Below are positions 8,146 through 17,111 of a DNA stretch of 56,920 nucleotides, one piece after another. The stretch comes from Comamonadaceae bacterium. Lineage in GTDB: Bacteria > Pseudomonadota > Gammaproteobacteria > Burkholderiales > Burkholderiaceae_C. Under the pieces are notes generated by a model, which did not search any database, was not told where the DNA came from, and saw only the letters and a program-made list of their open reading frames with translations. Within the stretch, counting starts at the first letter, position 1; each line of letters starts with the position of its first letter. A program made the translations under genes and the position numbers. The stretch covers positions 1-56,920 of the forward strand of contig CANGDZ010000014.1 of the NCBI GenBank assembly GCA_947452785.1, in the 5' to 3' direction.

Positions 8146-10026
8146 TTAAATATCGGACACTTTGGTCTCCAGACCAAAGGCTTGCGTAATTGAGAGCAAA
8201 TAAGGCTGTTCTTGATCGTCATACAGTGCATCGACAAAATCACTGCGAAGATCCAGAACCTTGCGTTGATTGATGTAGCCCTTTTCATTGGTCTCGAAGC
8301 GTTCTATGGAAGGTGGCTCTTGAAGCAATAGCATGCGCCCAACGCACATGCTGGTGCCCGGGTTCAGCCGGTTGTGTGCGAGCAAGCGTTCAACGAGAGC
8401 TTTGCGCAAACCATGGTGTCGCGCAAGGGTGGGGAAGTCAGCATCAGGCAGACCCACGAAGGCCCGGCATGCGGGTAGATTCAGCCAAGCCAGCACGCCC
8501 ACGAAGCGCTGATCAGCCCCTGTCACCACCACATCCTGTAACAACGGTGCAGTGGCATCGATGACGGCCACCCGCAGAGCGCCCACACGGACAAACACGC
8601 CTGACTGCAACTTGAACTCTTCGGCCACCCGACCCGCAAAGGTCAATCCTTCCTCGGGGTGATTGCGGTCCAAGAACGCCGCAGCATCACCCATAATGAA
8701 AAACCCCTCTTCATCAAAGCTGTCCTGTGTCAGACGAGGCTGTTTAAAATAGCCTGGAGTGACGGCTTCGCTGCGCACGCGGACTTCATAACGCTCACCA
8801 TCCGACAATGGGATGAGTTTCATCTCAACGCCAGGATGAGGAAGACCGATAAGGCCTGTGCGCTCGGTGGACCAATAAACATAGGTCACTGCAGCGGAGG
8901 TCTCAGTAGAGCCATAGGCGGACACAATAGGGATACGGTAGCCCGTGAAACGAACTGCTTGTCGCTGTAAGGCGACATGGACCGCATCAGGCAAGCGCGC
9001 CCCGGAGTAAGTCAATCGGCGCAGGTTGCGGAAAAAGGTGTGCCCCAGAACCTCATCTTGCTCCAGCGCTTCAGCCAGCATCGCATAGGCCAAAGGCATA
9101 CCGCTGAATCGCACCGGAGAGATTTCGCGAAGATTGCGCAGCGTTTGTGCGAAATCCCCTGGCGTGGGCCGACCGTCGTCGATGTACAGCGTACCCCCGT
9201 CTTCCAGCACACCATTGAAAACCGCATGCCCCCCAGCCACATGGCTCCAGGGCAGCCAGTCCAGCAAAATGGTCTCAGGCTTGTCGTCCCCCCATTGCAC
9301 CATCTGGGATGTCATCGCCATCGCAGTGCACAACATGCCTTGCGTCACGATCGTCGCTTTGGGGATGCCGGTGGACCCGGAAGTGAACTGGTATTTGGCT
9401 ACGGTGTCGTGGCGAATGTCTGCGACTGAGGCGGCTACCTTTTCGGTGATGGGCTTGGCAATAAGATGCTGCCAGGTGATCAAGCGCGGATGGTCAATGG
9501 GTTCTTCCACACACACCACCCAAGCCTCCTGGGCAACCACCTGGAGGGCCGCTTCAAATTGGCGTGCGTTCTGAACGAACACCACGGCAGGTTCGAGCAA
9601 CTCTGCCATGGCTTTGAGGCGACTCAGGTCCTTGCTCATCAACGCATATGCTGGCGTGATGGGGGCGTAGGGCATGCGGGCCTGCATAGCGGCCAGCTCC
9701 AGCATGCCGTGTTCCAGTGAGTTTCCGCTCAACACCAAGACCGTTGCACCGGGTCGGCCCAAAGACAAAAGGAATTCGGTTACTGCGTTCACTTGCGTGG
9801 CGGCCTCACCGTAGCGCAGATATTGCCATTCTCCTTGCGGACCACGGCGCTGGGCCATCCAGGAATGGTCAGGACGGTTGCGCGCATTTCGGTGAAGCAG
9901 TCCAGGAATATGCTGTTCACGCGCTTTGAGTGGAACAGGGCAGCGCAAGATCAACTGACCATCAGTGCGAGGTTCAATAGCGACGCTTCGCTCCATGAAC
10001 GGAAATGGTCGGAATGGAACAGGCAC
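8146..10026 (-). CDS. fcs: Feruloyl-CoA synthetase-like AMP-forming ligase (copy 1)
   Basis: A 626-residue ANL-superfamily enzyme that would activate a hydroxycinnamate-like acid to its CoA thioester with ATP. The P-loop-like motif TSGSTGIPK is at about residues 215-223, 'YGSTETSAA' is the A5 region, and 'GLTFAGRVAEEFKLQSG' is the hinge typical of Fcs. It is closely similar to the ligase at 35718-37634 along its length. The start is a GTG without a clear Shine-Dalgarno sequence; an ATG ten codons in (9996) is an alternative. A palindrome resembling the sites at 35625 and 35708 lies 25 bp upstream, next to a TATATT -10 box. It is the first gene of the minus-strand group. Substrate (ferulate, caffeate, coumarate, sinapate) is not fixed by sequence. 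Confidence 0.87.
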   Translation of the reverse strand: MPVPFRPFPFMERSVAIEPRTDGQLILRCPVPLKAREQHIPGLLHRNARNRPDHSWMAQRRGPQGEWQYLRYGEAATQVNAVTEFLLSLGRPGATVLVLSGNSLEHGMLELAAMQARMPYAPITPAYALMSKDLSRLKAMAELLEPAVVFVQNARQFEAALQVVAQEAWVVCVEEPIDHPRLITWQHLIAKPITEKVAASVADIRHDTVAKYQFTSGSTGIPKATIVTQGMLCTAMAMTSQMVQWGDDKPETILLDWLPWSHVAGGHAVFNGVLEDGGTLYIDDGRPTPGDFAQTLRNLREISPVRFSGMPLAYAMLAEALEQDEVLGHTFFRNLRRLTYSGARLPDAVHVALQRQAVRFTGYRIPIVSAYGSTETSAAVTYVYWSTERTGLIGLPHPGVEMKLIPLSDGERYEVRVRSEAVTPGYFKQPRLTQDSFDEEGFFIMGDAAAFLDRNHPEEGLTFAGRVAEEFKLQSGVFVRVGALRVAVIDATAPLLQDVVVTGADQRFVGVLAWLNLPACRAFVGLPDADFPTLARHHGLRKALVERLLAHNRLNPGTSMCVGRMLLLQEPPSIERFETNEKGYINQRKVLDLRSDFVDALYDDQEQPYLLSITQAFGLETKVSDI

Positions 10027-10046
10027 TTGGTTGATGGTCCAGAAAT

Positions 10047-10063
10047 AATATAAGGTTACTTTA
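10047..10063 (-). promoter_or_regulatory. Candidate fcs copy 1 promoter with MarR-type operator
   Basis: TAAGGTTACTTTA (10051-10063) is a palindrome around the central T with one mismatch and matches the AAGGTNACCTT sites at 35625-35637 and 35708-35720. On the minus strand it overlaps the edge of a TATATT -10 box (10047-10052), 20 bp before the GTG start. A repressor bound here would block the ligase promoter. The divergent marR gene starts about 180 bp away. Confidence 0.5.
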
Positions 10064-10244
10064 CATTACGGGCTTGACTTCATGCCTATCGAAAACCCTG
10101 CCTACGGACAGTCAAAACCGTTCTATATGATTGCTGTATTTACTTTTGAAGTCGGTGCAGCTTGCCCGATCGGTGCATTTATCTTCCAGTTTGAGCGACT
10201 TGTCACCGTTGCACTGTCTGGCAACTTCAGAAAACGAGTCCTGG

Positions 10245-10706
10245 ATGGCAATCAAAACACGTGGCTTTTTCTACATTCAGCAAGTTGAGCAGCTGGTGAA
10301 TCAGTGTCTTGAAGAAGTGCTGGCACCGCATGGCATGACGGCAGGTCAATACCTGGTGATGAGCTTGGTGACACATCACGAACCGCTGTCCTCTGCTGAG
10401 CTGTCACGCTTTGCGCGAAAGACAGCGCAATCGACCGGGGAGTTTGTCAAGGCCTTGGAATACAAAGGTTGGCTAGAGCGTCGTGACGATGAGAATAACC
10501 GTCGAGTACTGAGGATCTCCACAACCCCCAAGGGTCGGGCCGTCATGAAACGATGCGAGGTGGCCGTGGACGAAGCAGAGCGAATTTTTTTCAGCTGCCT
10601 CTTGCCGGATGAATTGTCTAACTTGCGGCAAGCGCTCAACCGTATGCGCAATGCCGCCTATGAACGCCAATTGGTTGGGATCGAAGGTACTCGGAATTTT
10701 GTATAA
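10245..10706 (+). CDS. MarR-family transcriptional regulator (copy 1)
   Basis: A 153-residue winged-helix regulator. It starts with 'TRGFFYIQQVEQLV', has the MarR DNA-recognition region 'LSSAELSRFARKTAQSTGEFVKALEYKGW' and the wing 'RRDDENNRRVLRIS'. ATG at 10245 is chosen because it matches the start of the second MarR in the window (30449-30883); the open frame extends 38 residues upstream without similarity. The two are paralogues ('TRAFFYVQQVEQLV' in the other). It is divergent from the ferulate-type ligase, as in FerR-type control where hydroxycinnamoyl-CoA releases a MarR repressor. Ligand and target are inferred. Confidence 0.85.
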   Translation: MAIKTRGFFYIQQVEQLVNQCLEEVLAPHGMTAGQYLVMSLVTHHEPLSSAELSRFARKTAQSTGEFVKALEYKGWLERRDDENNRRVLRISTTPKGRAVMKRCEVAVDEAERIFFSCLLPDELSNLRQALNRMRNAAYERQLVGIEGTRNFV

Positions 10707-10782
10707 ACGGACAGAAGTTCATGGACCGTCATGAGGACCTGCAAGGGCATCTCGCCGTTGGCCGAGCCCAATGCGTTGGAAA

Positions 10783-11562
10783 TCAAATCAACCCGCTGTA
10801 GGCGCCGCCGTCTAATTGGAGATTCTGACCCGTGATGAATCCGGATGTTGAAGCGCAAAAAAAAGCGCATGCAGCCCCAAATTCTTGGGGGTCTCCGAAT
10901 CGATTGGCAGGCAAAGTCGATGCGATTTGAGCACGAGCCTCTTGGCGTGTGATGCCTGATTCCTTCATCATGCGCTGGGCCATGAACTCTTGTCGCGGTG
11001 TATCGAATCGTTCGGGTAATAAATTGTTGATCGTCACGTTATCGATCACGGCCTCACGTGCAAGGGCTTTGGACAGCGCCGTTAATCCCGCGCGCGCAGC
11101 CGTGGACAGGCCCATCGCGGCGTGAGGCGTTTTGACCATGGCCGAGGTGATGTTGACGATGCGACCAAAGCGCCGCGCTCGCATACCCGGAATCACTGCA
11201 CGCATCAGCAGTGCGGCCGATAGCAAGTTGCTTTCTAGCGCGCCCATCCAGGCCGTGTGGTCCCAGTCGGCCAGTTGACCTGGAGGTGGGCCTGCATTGT
11301 TGTTGACCCAAATGTCCGGTTCCGGGCAAGCGGCCAGCAACGTACTCCGACCTGCATCGGTATTGAGCTCGGCTTGAACTGACGTCACTTCATAGTTTGA
11401 AAGCGGGCGCAATTGTTCTGCGGCCAACGCCAGTTTCTCTGCATTGCGGCCATTGATCCAGACTTTGCAACCTTCTTGCGCTAACGCCAATGCACAGGCG
11501 TAGCCCAAGCCCTGTGACGAGGCGCAAACCACGGCATTTTTGCCTTTTAAACCCAGATCCAT
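10783..11562 (-). CDS. Atypical short-chain dehydrogenase/reductase lacking the Tyr-Lys pair
   Basis: A 259-residue SDR with a Rossmann N terminus ('CASSQGLGYA', residues 13-22), 'NNNAGPPPG' (87-95) and the structural Asn. The catalytic Ser is present (S140), but the positions that should be Tyr (+13) and Lys (+17) are S153 and R157 in 'GLSTAARAGL'. Members with this substitution are annotated as SDR or FabG-like, but the normal proton-relay chemistry cannot operate unchanged. ATG at 11562 has AAGGA 7 bp upstream. It is the last gene of the minus-strand GntR-led group, 16 bp after the 3-hydroxyacyl-CoA dehydrogenase. The role is unknown; a ring or side-chain dehydrogenase, or a binding role, is possible. 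Confidence 0.82.
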   Translation of the reverse strand: MDLGLKGKNAVVCASSQGLGYACALALAQEGCKVWINGRNAEKLALAAEQLRPLSNYEVTSVQAELNTDAGRSTLLAACPEPDIWVNNNAGPPPGQLADWDHTAWMGALESNLLSAALLMRAVIPGMRARRFGRIVNITSAMVKTPHAAMGLSTAARAGLTALSKALAREAVIDNVTINNLLPERFDTPRQEFMAQRMMKESGITRQEARAQIASTLPANRFGDPQEFGAACAFFCASTSGFITGQNLQLDGGAYSGLI

Positions 11563-11578
11563 GTGGCGTCCTTGAAGT

Positions 11579-12922
11579 TCAGTGTTCCAAATCGTTGAAG
11601 CATCGACCTTCGCGCACCAGTTGTTGCAACAAGGGTGCGGGCTGCCACCAAAAGCCATATTCGGCGTGAAGACGCTCAATGTCGGCCAGCACCTTGTCCA
11701 GCCCGATTCGGTCGGCCATGAACATCGGCCCTCCTTGATGAGCGGGAAAGCCATAACCTGTCAGGTAGGTGATGTCGATATCGCTGGGCCGAATTGCGAT
11801 GCGATGTTCCAGCAGTTTGGCCCCTTCGTTGATCATGCCGTACAAGCAGCGTTTGACGATTTCAGATTCGCTCATTGTGCGGCGCGGAAAGCCCATGCGC
11901 GCCGATTCTTCGGCGATGAATTGCTCGACTTGCGGGTCGCGGTGCGGTGTGCGGTCACCGGCTTCATACCGGTACCAGCCTTTGCCGGTTTTCTGGCCCA
12001 GGCGTCCCAGATCGCACAGCTTCAAAATCAAGTCGTTCCAACGTCGGTCGGTAGGGCGCGTCGCCATTTGGGCTTTGCGTGTCTGGTAGCCCACGTCGTT
12101 GCCTGCCATGTCATGCACCGCAAAAATGCCCATGGCGTAGCCGAATTTCTTCAGTGCAGCATCCACCTCGTATGGCATGGCGCCGTCTTCAACCAAAAAG
12201 TGCGCCTCGCGGGTGTAGTTGCGAAACAATGCGTTGCCAATGAACCCCGGGTAAATGCGTGCCAGTACCGAGATTTTGCCCATTCGGCGCCCCAGGTCCA
12301 TCAAGGTGGCTATCACATCGGGTGCTGTCTGAGCGCCGCGAACCACCTCCAGCAAGCGCATCACATTCGCGGGGCTGAAAAAGTGCGCACCCACCACGTC
12401 TTGAGGACGTGAAGTGACTGCGGCGATCTGGTCCACATCCAGACCGGATGTGTTGGTGGCCAAAATTGCGCTGGGTTTGCACAGCGCATCGAGTTGGCGA
12501 AAAAGGCCCTGCTTCAGACCCATGTCTTCAAACACCGCCTCGATCACCATATCTGCGTCTTTGACTTCGGCCATTTCGAGTGAACCCACGATCAATGAAA
12601 GGCGCTGGTCCATTTCGGATGACGTTAACTTGCCTCGTTTCACGGTGATGGCGTAGTTGTCTTGGACGCGTTTCAACCCGTTTTCTAGCCCTGTTGCGCT
12701 CGCATCCAGCAGCGTGACGGGAATGCCCATATTAGCCAAGGACATGGCAATGCCCCCGCCCATGGTTCCCGCGCCGATGACTGCCACGCGTTGGATGGGG
12801 CGTAGCGGCGTGTCAGAGGAGATGTCGGGGATGTCTGCGGCCGCAGCCGCGGCAGTTTGGGCATGAGCCATCGCACGGGCGCGATCGACATCGCTGACGC
12901 TGAAAAAATCAAAATCGGACAT
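11579..12922 (-). CDS. 3-hydroxyacyl-CoA dehydrogenase (copy 1)
   Basis: A 447-residue NAD-dependent dehydrogenase oxidising 3-hydroxyacyl-CoA to 3-oxoacyl-CoA. An Ala-rich N-terminal extension of about 40 residues precedes the NAD motif 'VIGAGTMGGG' (48-57). The catalytic His and Glu are in 'GAHFFSPANVMRLLEVV'. Two C-terminal helical domains follow ('NALFRNYTREAHFLVEDG', 'RCLYGMINEGAKLL'), as in the dehydrogenase half of FadB. It sits between crotonase and SDR genes. A second homologue at 32750-34417 carries an extra DUF35 domain where this one has only the Ala-rich extension. Substrate is probably a phenylpropanoyl-CoA intermediate (inference). Confidence 0.9.
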   Translation of the reverse strand: MSDFDFFSVSDVDRARAMAHAQTAAAAAADIPDISSDTPLRPIQRVAVIGAGTMGGGIAMSLANMGIPVTLLDASATGLENGLKRVQDNYAITVKRGKLTSSEMDQRLSLIVGSLEMAEVKDADMVIEAVFEDMGLKQGLFRQLDALCKPSAILATNTSGLDVDQIAAVTSRPQDVVGAHFFSPANVMRLLEVVRGAQTAPDVIATLMDLGRRMGKISVLARIYPGFIGNALFRNYTREAHFLVEDGAMPYEVDAALKKFGYAMGIFAVHDMAGNDVGYQTRKAQMATRPTDRRWNDLILKLCDLGRLGQKTGKGWYRYEAGDRTPHRDPQVEQFIAEESARMGFPRRTMSESEIVKRCLYGMINEGAKLLEHRIAIRPSDIDITYLTGYGFPAHQGGPMFMADRIGLDKVLADIERLHAEYGFWWQPAPLLQQLVREGRCFNDLEH

Positions 12923-12951
12923 GGGGCGTACTCGGGTTTATGGCTGCTGAT

Positions 12952-13740
12952 TCAGGCCTGGTTGTCTTGGATTTTTTTGGCTTTGCCTTCGACAAATTCA
13001 CGCAAGCGGGCTTCGGCTTCGGGTGGGCGTGCGCGTGCGGAATTCAGTTGTTCGACAAACAAGCCATCGTCATGCGTCATGTCGTGAATCCGAGGCAGCA
13101 CATTGACGATCATCCAGTTGGTTTCCAGGCTGTTTTTGGCAATGCGGTGGGCCAGTTCTTTGGCTTTGCTCAGGGCTTCACCCGCTGGGGTCAGGTAGCG
13201 GATGACCTTTTCTTGCAAGCCTTCAGCGGCAGTCAAGAGCCGACCCGTCAGCATCATGTCCATCATCACCGTGGTTCCGACCACGCGCTGGATCCGCACC
13301 GTGCCGCCTCCACCCACAAAAATACCGCGCTGGCCTTCGGGCAGGCCAAACAGCGCTGATTCATCGCCAACGCGTACATGGGCTGCCGTAGCCAACTCCA
13401 GCCCTCCGCCGACGACAGTGCCGTGCAAGGCCGCCACAAACGGGATGGGGCCGCGGGCGATCAGGTCAAACACTTCGTGCCAGTTGTGGCGCTTGCGTTT
13501 GCGCGGCGGCTTGATCTGTCCGGTGGCGCGAGCCAGCGCTTCGGCCAAGTCCAATCCGGCACAAAAATTGGTGCCGTGACCAAACAGCACGGCCACATCG
13601 GCTTCTTCGTGCGCCCGCTGCACAGCTGCGCGCAGCGCATCGATCAGCGAATCGTTGATGCTGTTGCGTTTATCAGGCCGGTTCAGTCCGATCATGGCCA
13701 CGTTGCCATCGAGTTCGTAGGTGATCAAAGGTTCGCTCAT
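12952..13740 (-). CDS. Enoyl-CoA hydratase/crotonase family protein (copy 1)
   Basis: A 262-residue crotonase. The oxyanion segment is 'HFCAGLDL'-like ('NFCAGLDLAEAL'). 'VVGGGLELATAAHVRV' and 'FGLPEGQRGIFVGGGG' carry the two Glu residues that act in hydratases. ATG at 13740 is preferred; an in-frame TTG four codons earlier is possible. It is a paralogue of 37631-38443, sharing 'LPEGQRGIF(V/L)GGGG'. Possible reactions are hydration of a cinnamoyl-CoA, or hydration plus retro-aldol cleavage as in HCHL/Ech. No vanillin dehydrogenase gene is nearby, so plain hydration in a beta-oxidation route fits better. Confidence 0.88.
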   Translation of the reverse strand: MSEPLITYELDGNVAMIGLNRPDKRNSINDSLIDALRAAVQRAHEEADVAVLFGHGTNFCAGLDLAEALARATGQIKPPRKRKRHNWHEVFDLIARGPIPFVAALHGTVVGGGLELATAAHVRVGDESALFGLPEGQRGIFVGGGGTVRIQRVVGTTVMMDMMLTGRLLTAAEGLQEKVIRYLTPAGEALSKAKELAHRIAKNSLETNWMIVNVLPRIHDMTHDDGLFVEQLNSARARPPEAEARLREFVEGKAKKIQDNQA

Positions 13741-13769
13741 GAGAGAGTCCAAGGTTACAGTTCAAAAAA

Positions 13770-14783
13770 TCAAAGGTCCAGCACCAGCCAAGGGCTTAAG
13801 GCGCCCGAACAGCAGACCATCATCCGGTCGTTGGCGGCTTTCTCAGTATCACTCAGTACCATGTCACGGTGGTCGGGTGTGCCTTCCATGACCCTGACTT
13901 CGCAGGTTCCGCATACGCCTTGTTGACAGGAAAAAGTGGGTTCTGCCCCGATGGCCAGTAAGCCCTCGAGTAGGGTCTGGCCGGGGGCGATGGTCAGTGT
14001 GCGCTGGCTGCGCGCTAGTGTCACGGTATAGCTGCCATCTGTGGCAGCGGCCTGCTGGGCTGCAAAGTACTCGCGATGCACCCGCTCAGGCGGCAATTCG
14101 GCCGTGGCTTTTTCGTATGCTGCCAGCATCGGAGCGGGTCCGCATGCGTAAACGTGCGCATTGGCGGGCAGTTCTTCTATGACCGTGTTCATATCCAGCA
14201 TTTGGCCGCCAGGCTCTTGGTCAAAGCGCAGCAGAACCTCGCTTGCGGGCTGGCACTGGTAGCTGTCCAGTAGACTCAGAAAGCCTGCGTGCTCACGGGT
14301 GCGGGCAACGTAGTGCAAACGCCAGGGAGTGCCCAGAGTCTGCGAACGAGCGATCATGCTCAAAATGGGCGTGATGCCAATGCCCCCGGCGATGATCACG
14401 TTGAAGGGGGACGATTCGTCCATGGCAAACAGGTTGCGCGGCGTACCGATGGTCAGCACCGTGCCCGTGCGCAACTGCTCGTGCATGTAGCGCGAGCCGC
14501 CTCGGCTGTGCGCGTCCAGGTTCACGCCGATGCAGTAGCGGTGGGTTTCTTGCGGGTCATTGAGCAGCGAATAGCTGCGCCGCATGCCGCCTGGCAGGTG
14601 CAACTCGATGTGAGCCCCGGCCGTGAAGGCGGGCAAGTTGGTGGTGGCGTCCAGCGGCACCAGTTCAAAGCCCAGGATGTTGGAGGCTTCGTAGGTGGTG
14701 GCCCTTAGGCGGACCTGGAGGGTGTCGGTTTCGGTGGCAGTCACTGGGGTCAATGGGTGGTTCAAAGGTAGTCCAAAATTCAC
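13770..14783 (-). CDS. VanB/phthalate-dioxygenase-reductase-type electron-transfer protein
   Basis: A 337-residue reductase with a flavin-binding beta-barrel ('RRSYSLLND'), an NAD domain ('IIAGGIGITPILSM') and a C-terminal plant-type [2Fe-2S] domain with C-x4-C-x2-C ('FSCQQGVCGTC') and a last Cys near 'MVCCSGAL'. It passes electrons from NAD(P)H to a Rieske oxygenase. The GTG start at 14783 overlaps the TGA stop of the Rieske gene (GTGA), which implies translational coupling and a one-to-one pair with that oxygenase. It is the only reductase in the window, against three Rieske oxygenases. Confidence 0.9.
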   Translation of the reverse strand: MNFGLPLNHPLTPVTATETDTLQVRLRATTYEASNILGFELVPLDATTNLPAFTAGAHIELHLPGGMRRSYSLLNDPQETHRYCIGVNLDAHSRGGSRYMHEQLRTGTVLTIGTPRNLFAMDESSPFNVIIAGGIGITPILSMIARSQTLGTPWRLHYVARTREHAGFLSLLDSYQCQPASEVLLRFDQEPGGQMLDMNTVIEELPANAHVYACGPAPMLAAYEKATAELPPERVHREYFAAQQAAATDGSYTVTLARSQRTLTIAPGQTLLEGLLAIGAEPTFSCQQGVCGTCEVRVMEGTPDHRDMVLSDTEKAANDRMMVCCSGALSPWLVLDL

Positions 14784-16060
14784 AAATCGATCACGCTGAT
14801 CGGCTGAATCGCAACGCCGGTGGCCTCGGTCTGGGCGTGCTGGACCCAATCAGGTTGCCCGGCGTGAAAGATGAAGTGGTTCAAAAGCCGAGCCCATTTG
14901 GGATGGCGCTGGTAGTCGGCCAGGGGCAGGCCATGTTGAAAGAAGTCGCGTGAATCGCTGGGCAAAAAGATGCGCTGGTTTGCCTGGGCATCGCGCTGTA
15001 AGCCCTTGGGGTCACGCCCGGCGTGCACATCGTCGATGTCTTGCATCAGGCGGCGGCGCAGCATGGCAATGCCCCGGTCACTGGCCCCCAGGTTTTCTTG
15101 CGTGCGGTCGGCGATGCGGCCCTGTCCGACCCAAGCCACGATGTCCTGGTTGATCACATGGCTGGTGATCCAGCGCCCAGCGCTGTCTTTGATCGGGCTT
15201 GTCCAGCTGGGGATGCTGGTTTGCACATAAGGCTCTCGTTCGCGGGGCACTCGGATGAAGGACCAGGTCACGCTCAGGGTGTTCTCGTCGTCCACAGGCA
15301 CACGCCACTCGAAGTGGTCGCCCAGAAAAAAACCATTGGGCCACAGACATACACGGCCGATCGTCCACAGCGGGTGCTGATCGTCGGTGTCTTCAGAGAT
15401 GCGTTTGTAAATGAAGCCGTGCTCGAACTCTTCAAACGCCAGCTTCCGGTGCTGAGGCGCATAGCCGCCCTTAAAGCCCCTCAGGCGGCGGCTCCAGTTG
15501 GCGTGCATCCATTCAAAGTGCACCGGATCGATCGAGTTTTCCTGTGTCTGCAGCCAGTTGCAGGGGATGTAGGAAAACACCAGCTGCACAAAACCATGGG
15601 GCCAGTGAAAGGGTTCCCAGTCGGGCAACTCGGGTGCCGGCAAAGGCCCCATGTAGGCCCAGAGCAAACCGGCCAGCGGTTTGACCCCGTAGGCCTTGAT
15701 TTGGATCTTGCATTGTTGACGGGCCCGCGGATCGGCCTGGTCTTCATAGGGCCGAGCCACGCATCGACCCTGGTCGTTGTATTGCCAGCCGTGGTAGTTG
15801 CAGCGGAGGCCATTCTCTTCAACAAAGCCATAGCTCAGATCGGCGCGGCGGTGCGCGCACTGGCGTTCCACCAGGCCGTATTGCCCGCTTAAGTCTTTGT
15901 AGAGCACCAGGTCTTCACCCATCAGGCGCAATGCCTTGACGGGGTTGCGCTCAAGCTCGTCGATGCCTGCCACCGGGTGCCAGTGGCGGCGCAGCACCTC
16001 GCCCATGGGGGTGCCAGGGCCGACCCGGGTCAGTTGCTGGTTTTTTTCGGCGCTGAGCAT
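14780..16060 (-). CDS. Rieske non-heme iron oxygenase, alpha subunit (copy 1)
   Basis: A 426-residue oxygenase. Rieske cluster ligands are C68, H70, C87 and H90 ('QCAH' and 'CNYHGW'). The mononuclear iron site is D178-x2-H181-x4-H186 in 'IDPVHFEWMH'. Such VanA/phthalate-4,5-dioxygenase relatives hydroxylate or O-demethylate aromatic acids. ATG at 16060 is chosen because it lies 16 bp after the Bug gene and begins 'MLSAEKNQQLTRVGPGTPMG', parallel to the other two Rieske proteins; the longer frame overlaps the Bug gene. It is coupled to the reductase by a 4-bp overlap. Of the three Rieske proteins it is the most divergent. Confidence 0.9.
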   Translation of the reverse strand: MLSAEKNQQLTRVGPGTPMGEVLRRHWHPVAGIDELERNPVKALRLMGEDLVLYKDLSGQYGLVERQCAHRRADLSYGFVEENGLRCNYHGWQYNDQGRCVARPYEDQADPRARQQCKIQIKAYGVKPLAGLLWAYMGPLPAPELPDWEPFHWPHGFVQLVFSYIPCNWLQTQENSIDPVHFEWMHANWSRRLRGFKGGYAPQHRKLAFEEFEHGFIYKRISEDTDDQHPLWTIGRVCLWPNGFFLGDHFEWRVPVDDENTLSVTWSFIRVPREREPYVQTSIPSWTSPIKDSAGRWITSHVINQDIVAWVGQGRIADRTQENLGASDRGIAMLRRRLMQDIDDVHAGRDPKGLQRDAQANQRIFLPSDSRDFFQHGLPLADYQRHPKWARLLNHFIFHAGQPDWVQHAQTEATGVAIQPISVIDL

Positions 16061-16076
16061 GTGCGTGGGTCTGCGC

Positions 16077-17066
16077 TTATTCGGGCTTGAAACCCGAGGT
16101 TTTGATGATGGGCTCCCAGGTGGCGAGTTCATAGCGCTGGGCCTTGGCCATCTCTTCGGCGTTGCGGTAGTGCGGCACCACCGACAGGCGCGTCATCAGG
16201 TAGTCCTTGACTTGCGGGTTGAGCAGAATCTTTTGCAGGGCCTGCTGCACGCGGGCGATCTCAGCGGGCGGTGTTTTGGCCGGTGCCCACATGGCGGTCC
16301 AGCCGTCCCCCGATGACACGGCAAAGCCCTGTTCGGCAAAAGTAGCAATCTCAGGCATCAGCTCCGAACGCTTGTCGCTGAAAATTCCGATCACCCGCAG
16401 CTTGCCGCTTTTTTGGTGTTTGATTAGCTCGTCCATCAATGAGATGCCCGAGGGTACATGGCCACCCAGCAAGTCGGTGATCATCGGTGGCGTACCTTTG
16501 TAGGGCGTCATAGGCAGTTCTATGCCCGCCACCTTTGCAAATTGCACGCCTAGAAAATGGTTCTGACCGCCCGTGCCCGGTGTGCCAAAGCTGGCTTTGC
16601 CGGGGTTGGCTTTGGCCCACTGAACGAATTCCTTGACATTTTTCACGCCTAAATCGGCGTTGACCGCCATGCCCAGTGGGTACGAAACCAGCCCGGCCAC
16701 CGGCGCAAAGTCTCGCCAGATGTTCCATTTGAGTTGCGGGCCAAACACCAGCGTCTGGAAGGTCGGCGTGGCGTTCGGCGCGATCATGTAGGTCAGGCCG
16801 TCGGGGTTGGCGCCCATTAGCGCATCGGCCGCCAGACGGCCCCCCACGCCCACACGGCTTTCGATGATCACGGGCTGGCCCAACTGTTCGCGCAGTTTGT
16901 CGGCGATGTAACGGGCGATCGAGTCGGTACCCCCGCCCGGTGGCAAACCCATCAGGATGCGGATGGTCGGCTTGTCCTGCGCAGGGCTCATTGCAGGGGC
17001 CAGCAAGGCACTGCCCGACAGCAGCAGGTGACGCCTTGAAAGGCGTGAAAAGCCAGAATGGGGCAT
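16077..17066 (-). CDS. Bug-family (TctC) substrate-binding protein
   Basis: A 329-residue receptor with an N-terminal R-R-H-L-L-L signal segment, 'GLPPGGGTD' ligand loop and 'IESRVGVGGRLAAD'. CCGGAGA precedes the ATG. It sits between two Rieske oxygenase genes, so its ligand is probably their aromatic acid substrate. It most resembles the Bug at 25509-26492, sharing 'GLTYMIAPNATP' and 'YELATWEPIIKTSGFKPE'-type ends, suggesting duplication within the region. Confidence 0.91.
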   Translation of the reverse strand: MPHSGFSRLSRRHLLLSGSALLAPAMSPAQDKPTIRILMGLPPGGGTDSIARYIADKLREQLGQPVIIESRVGVGGRLAADALMGANPDGLTYMIAPNATPTFQTLVFGPQLKWNIWRDFAPVAGLVSYPLGMAVNADLGVKNVKEFVQWAKANPGKASFGTPGTGGQNHFLGVQFAKVAGIELPMTPYKGTPPMITDLLGGHVPSGISLMDELIKHQKSGKLRVIGIFSDKRSELMPEIATFAEQGFAVSSGDGWTAMWAPAKTPPAEIARVQQALQKILLNPQVKDYLMTRLSVVPHYRNAEEMAKAQRYELATWEPIIKTSGFKPE

Positions 17067-17111
17067 GCGTGTCTCCGGTTTGTGGGGCGTGTGGGGTGTC
17101 TGTTGTTCAGG

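Noticed and set aside
10658..10870. Minus-strand frame spanning the gap between marR and the SDR
   Set aside because: It overlaps both real genes in other frames and has no family features; likely chance.
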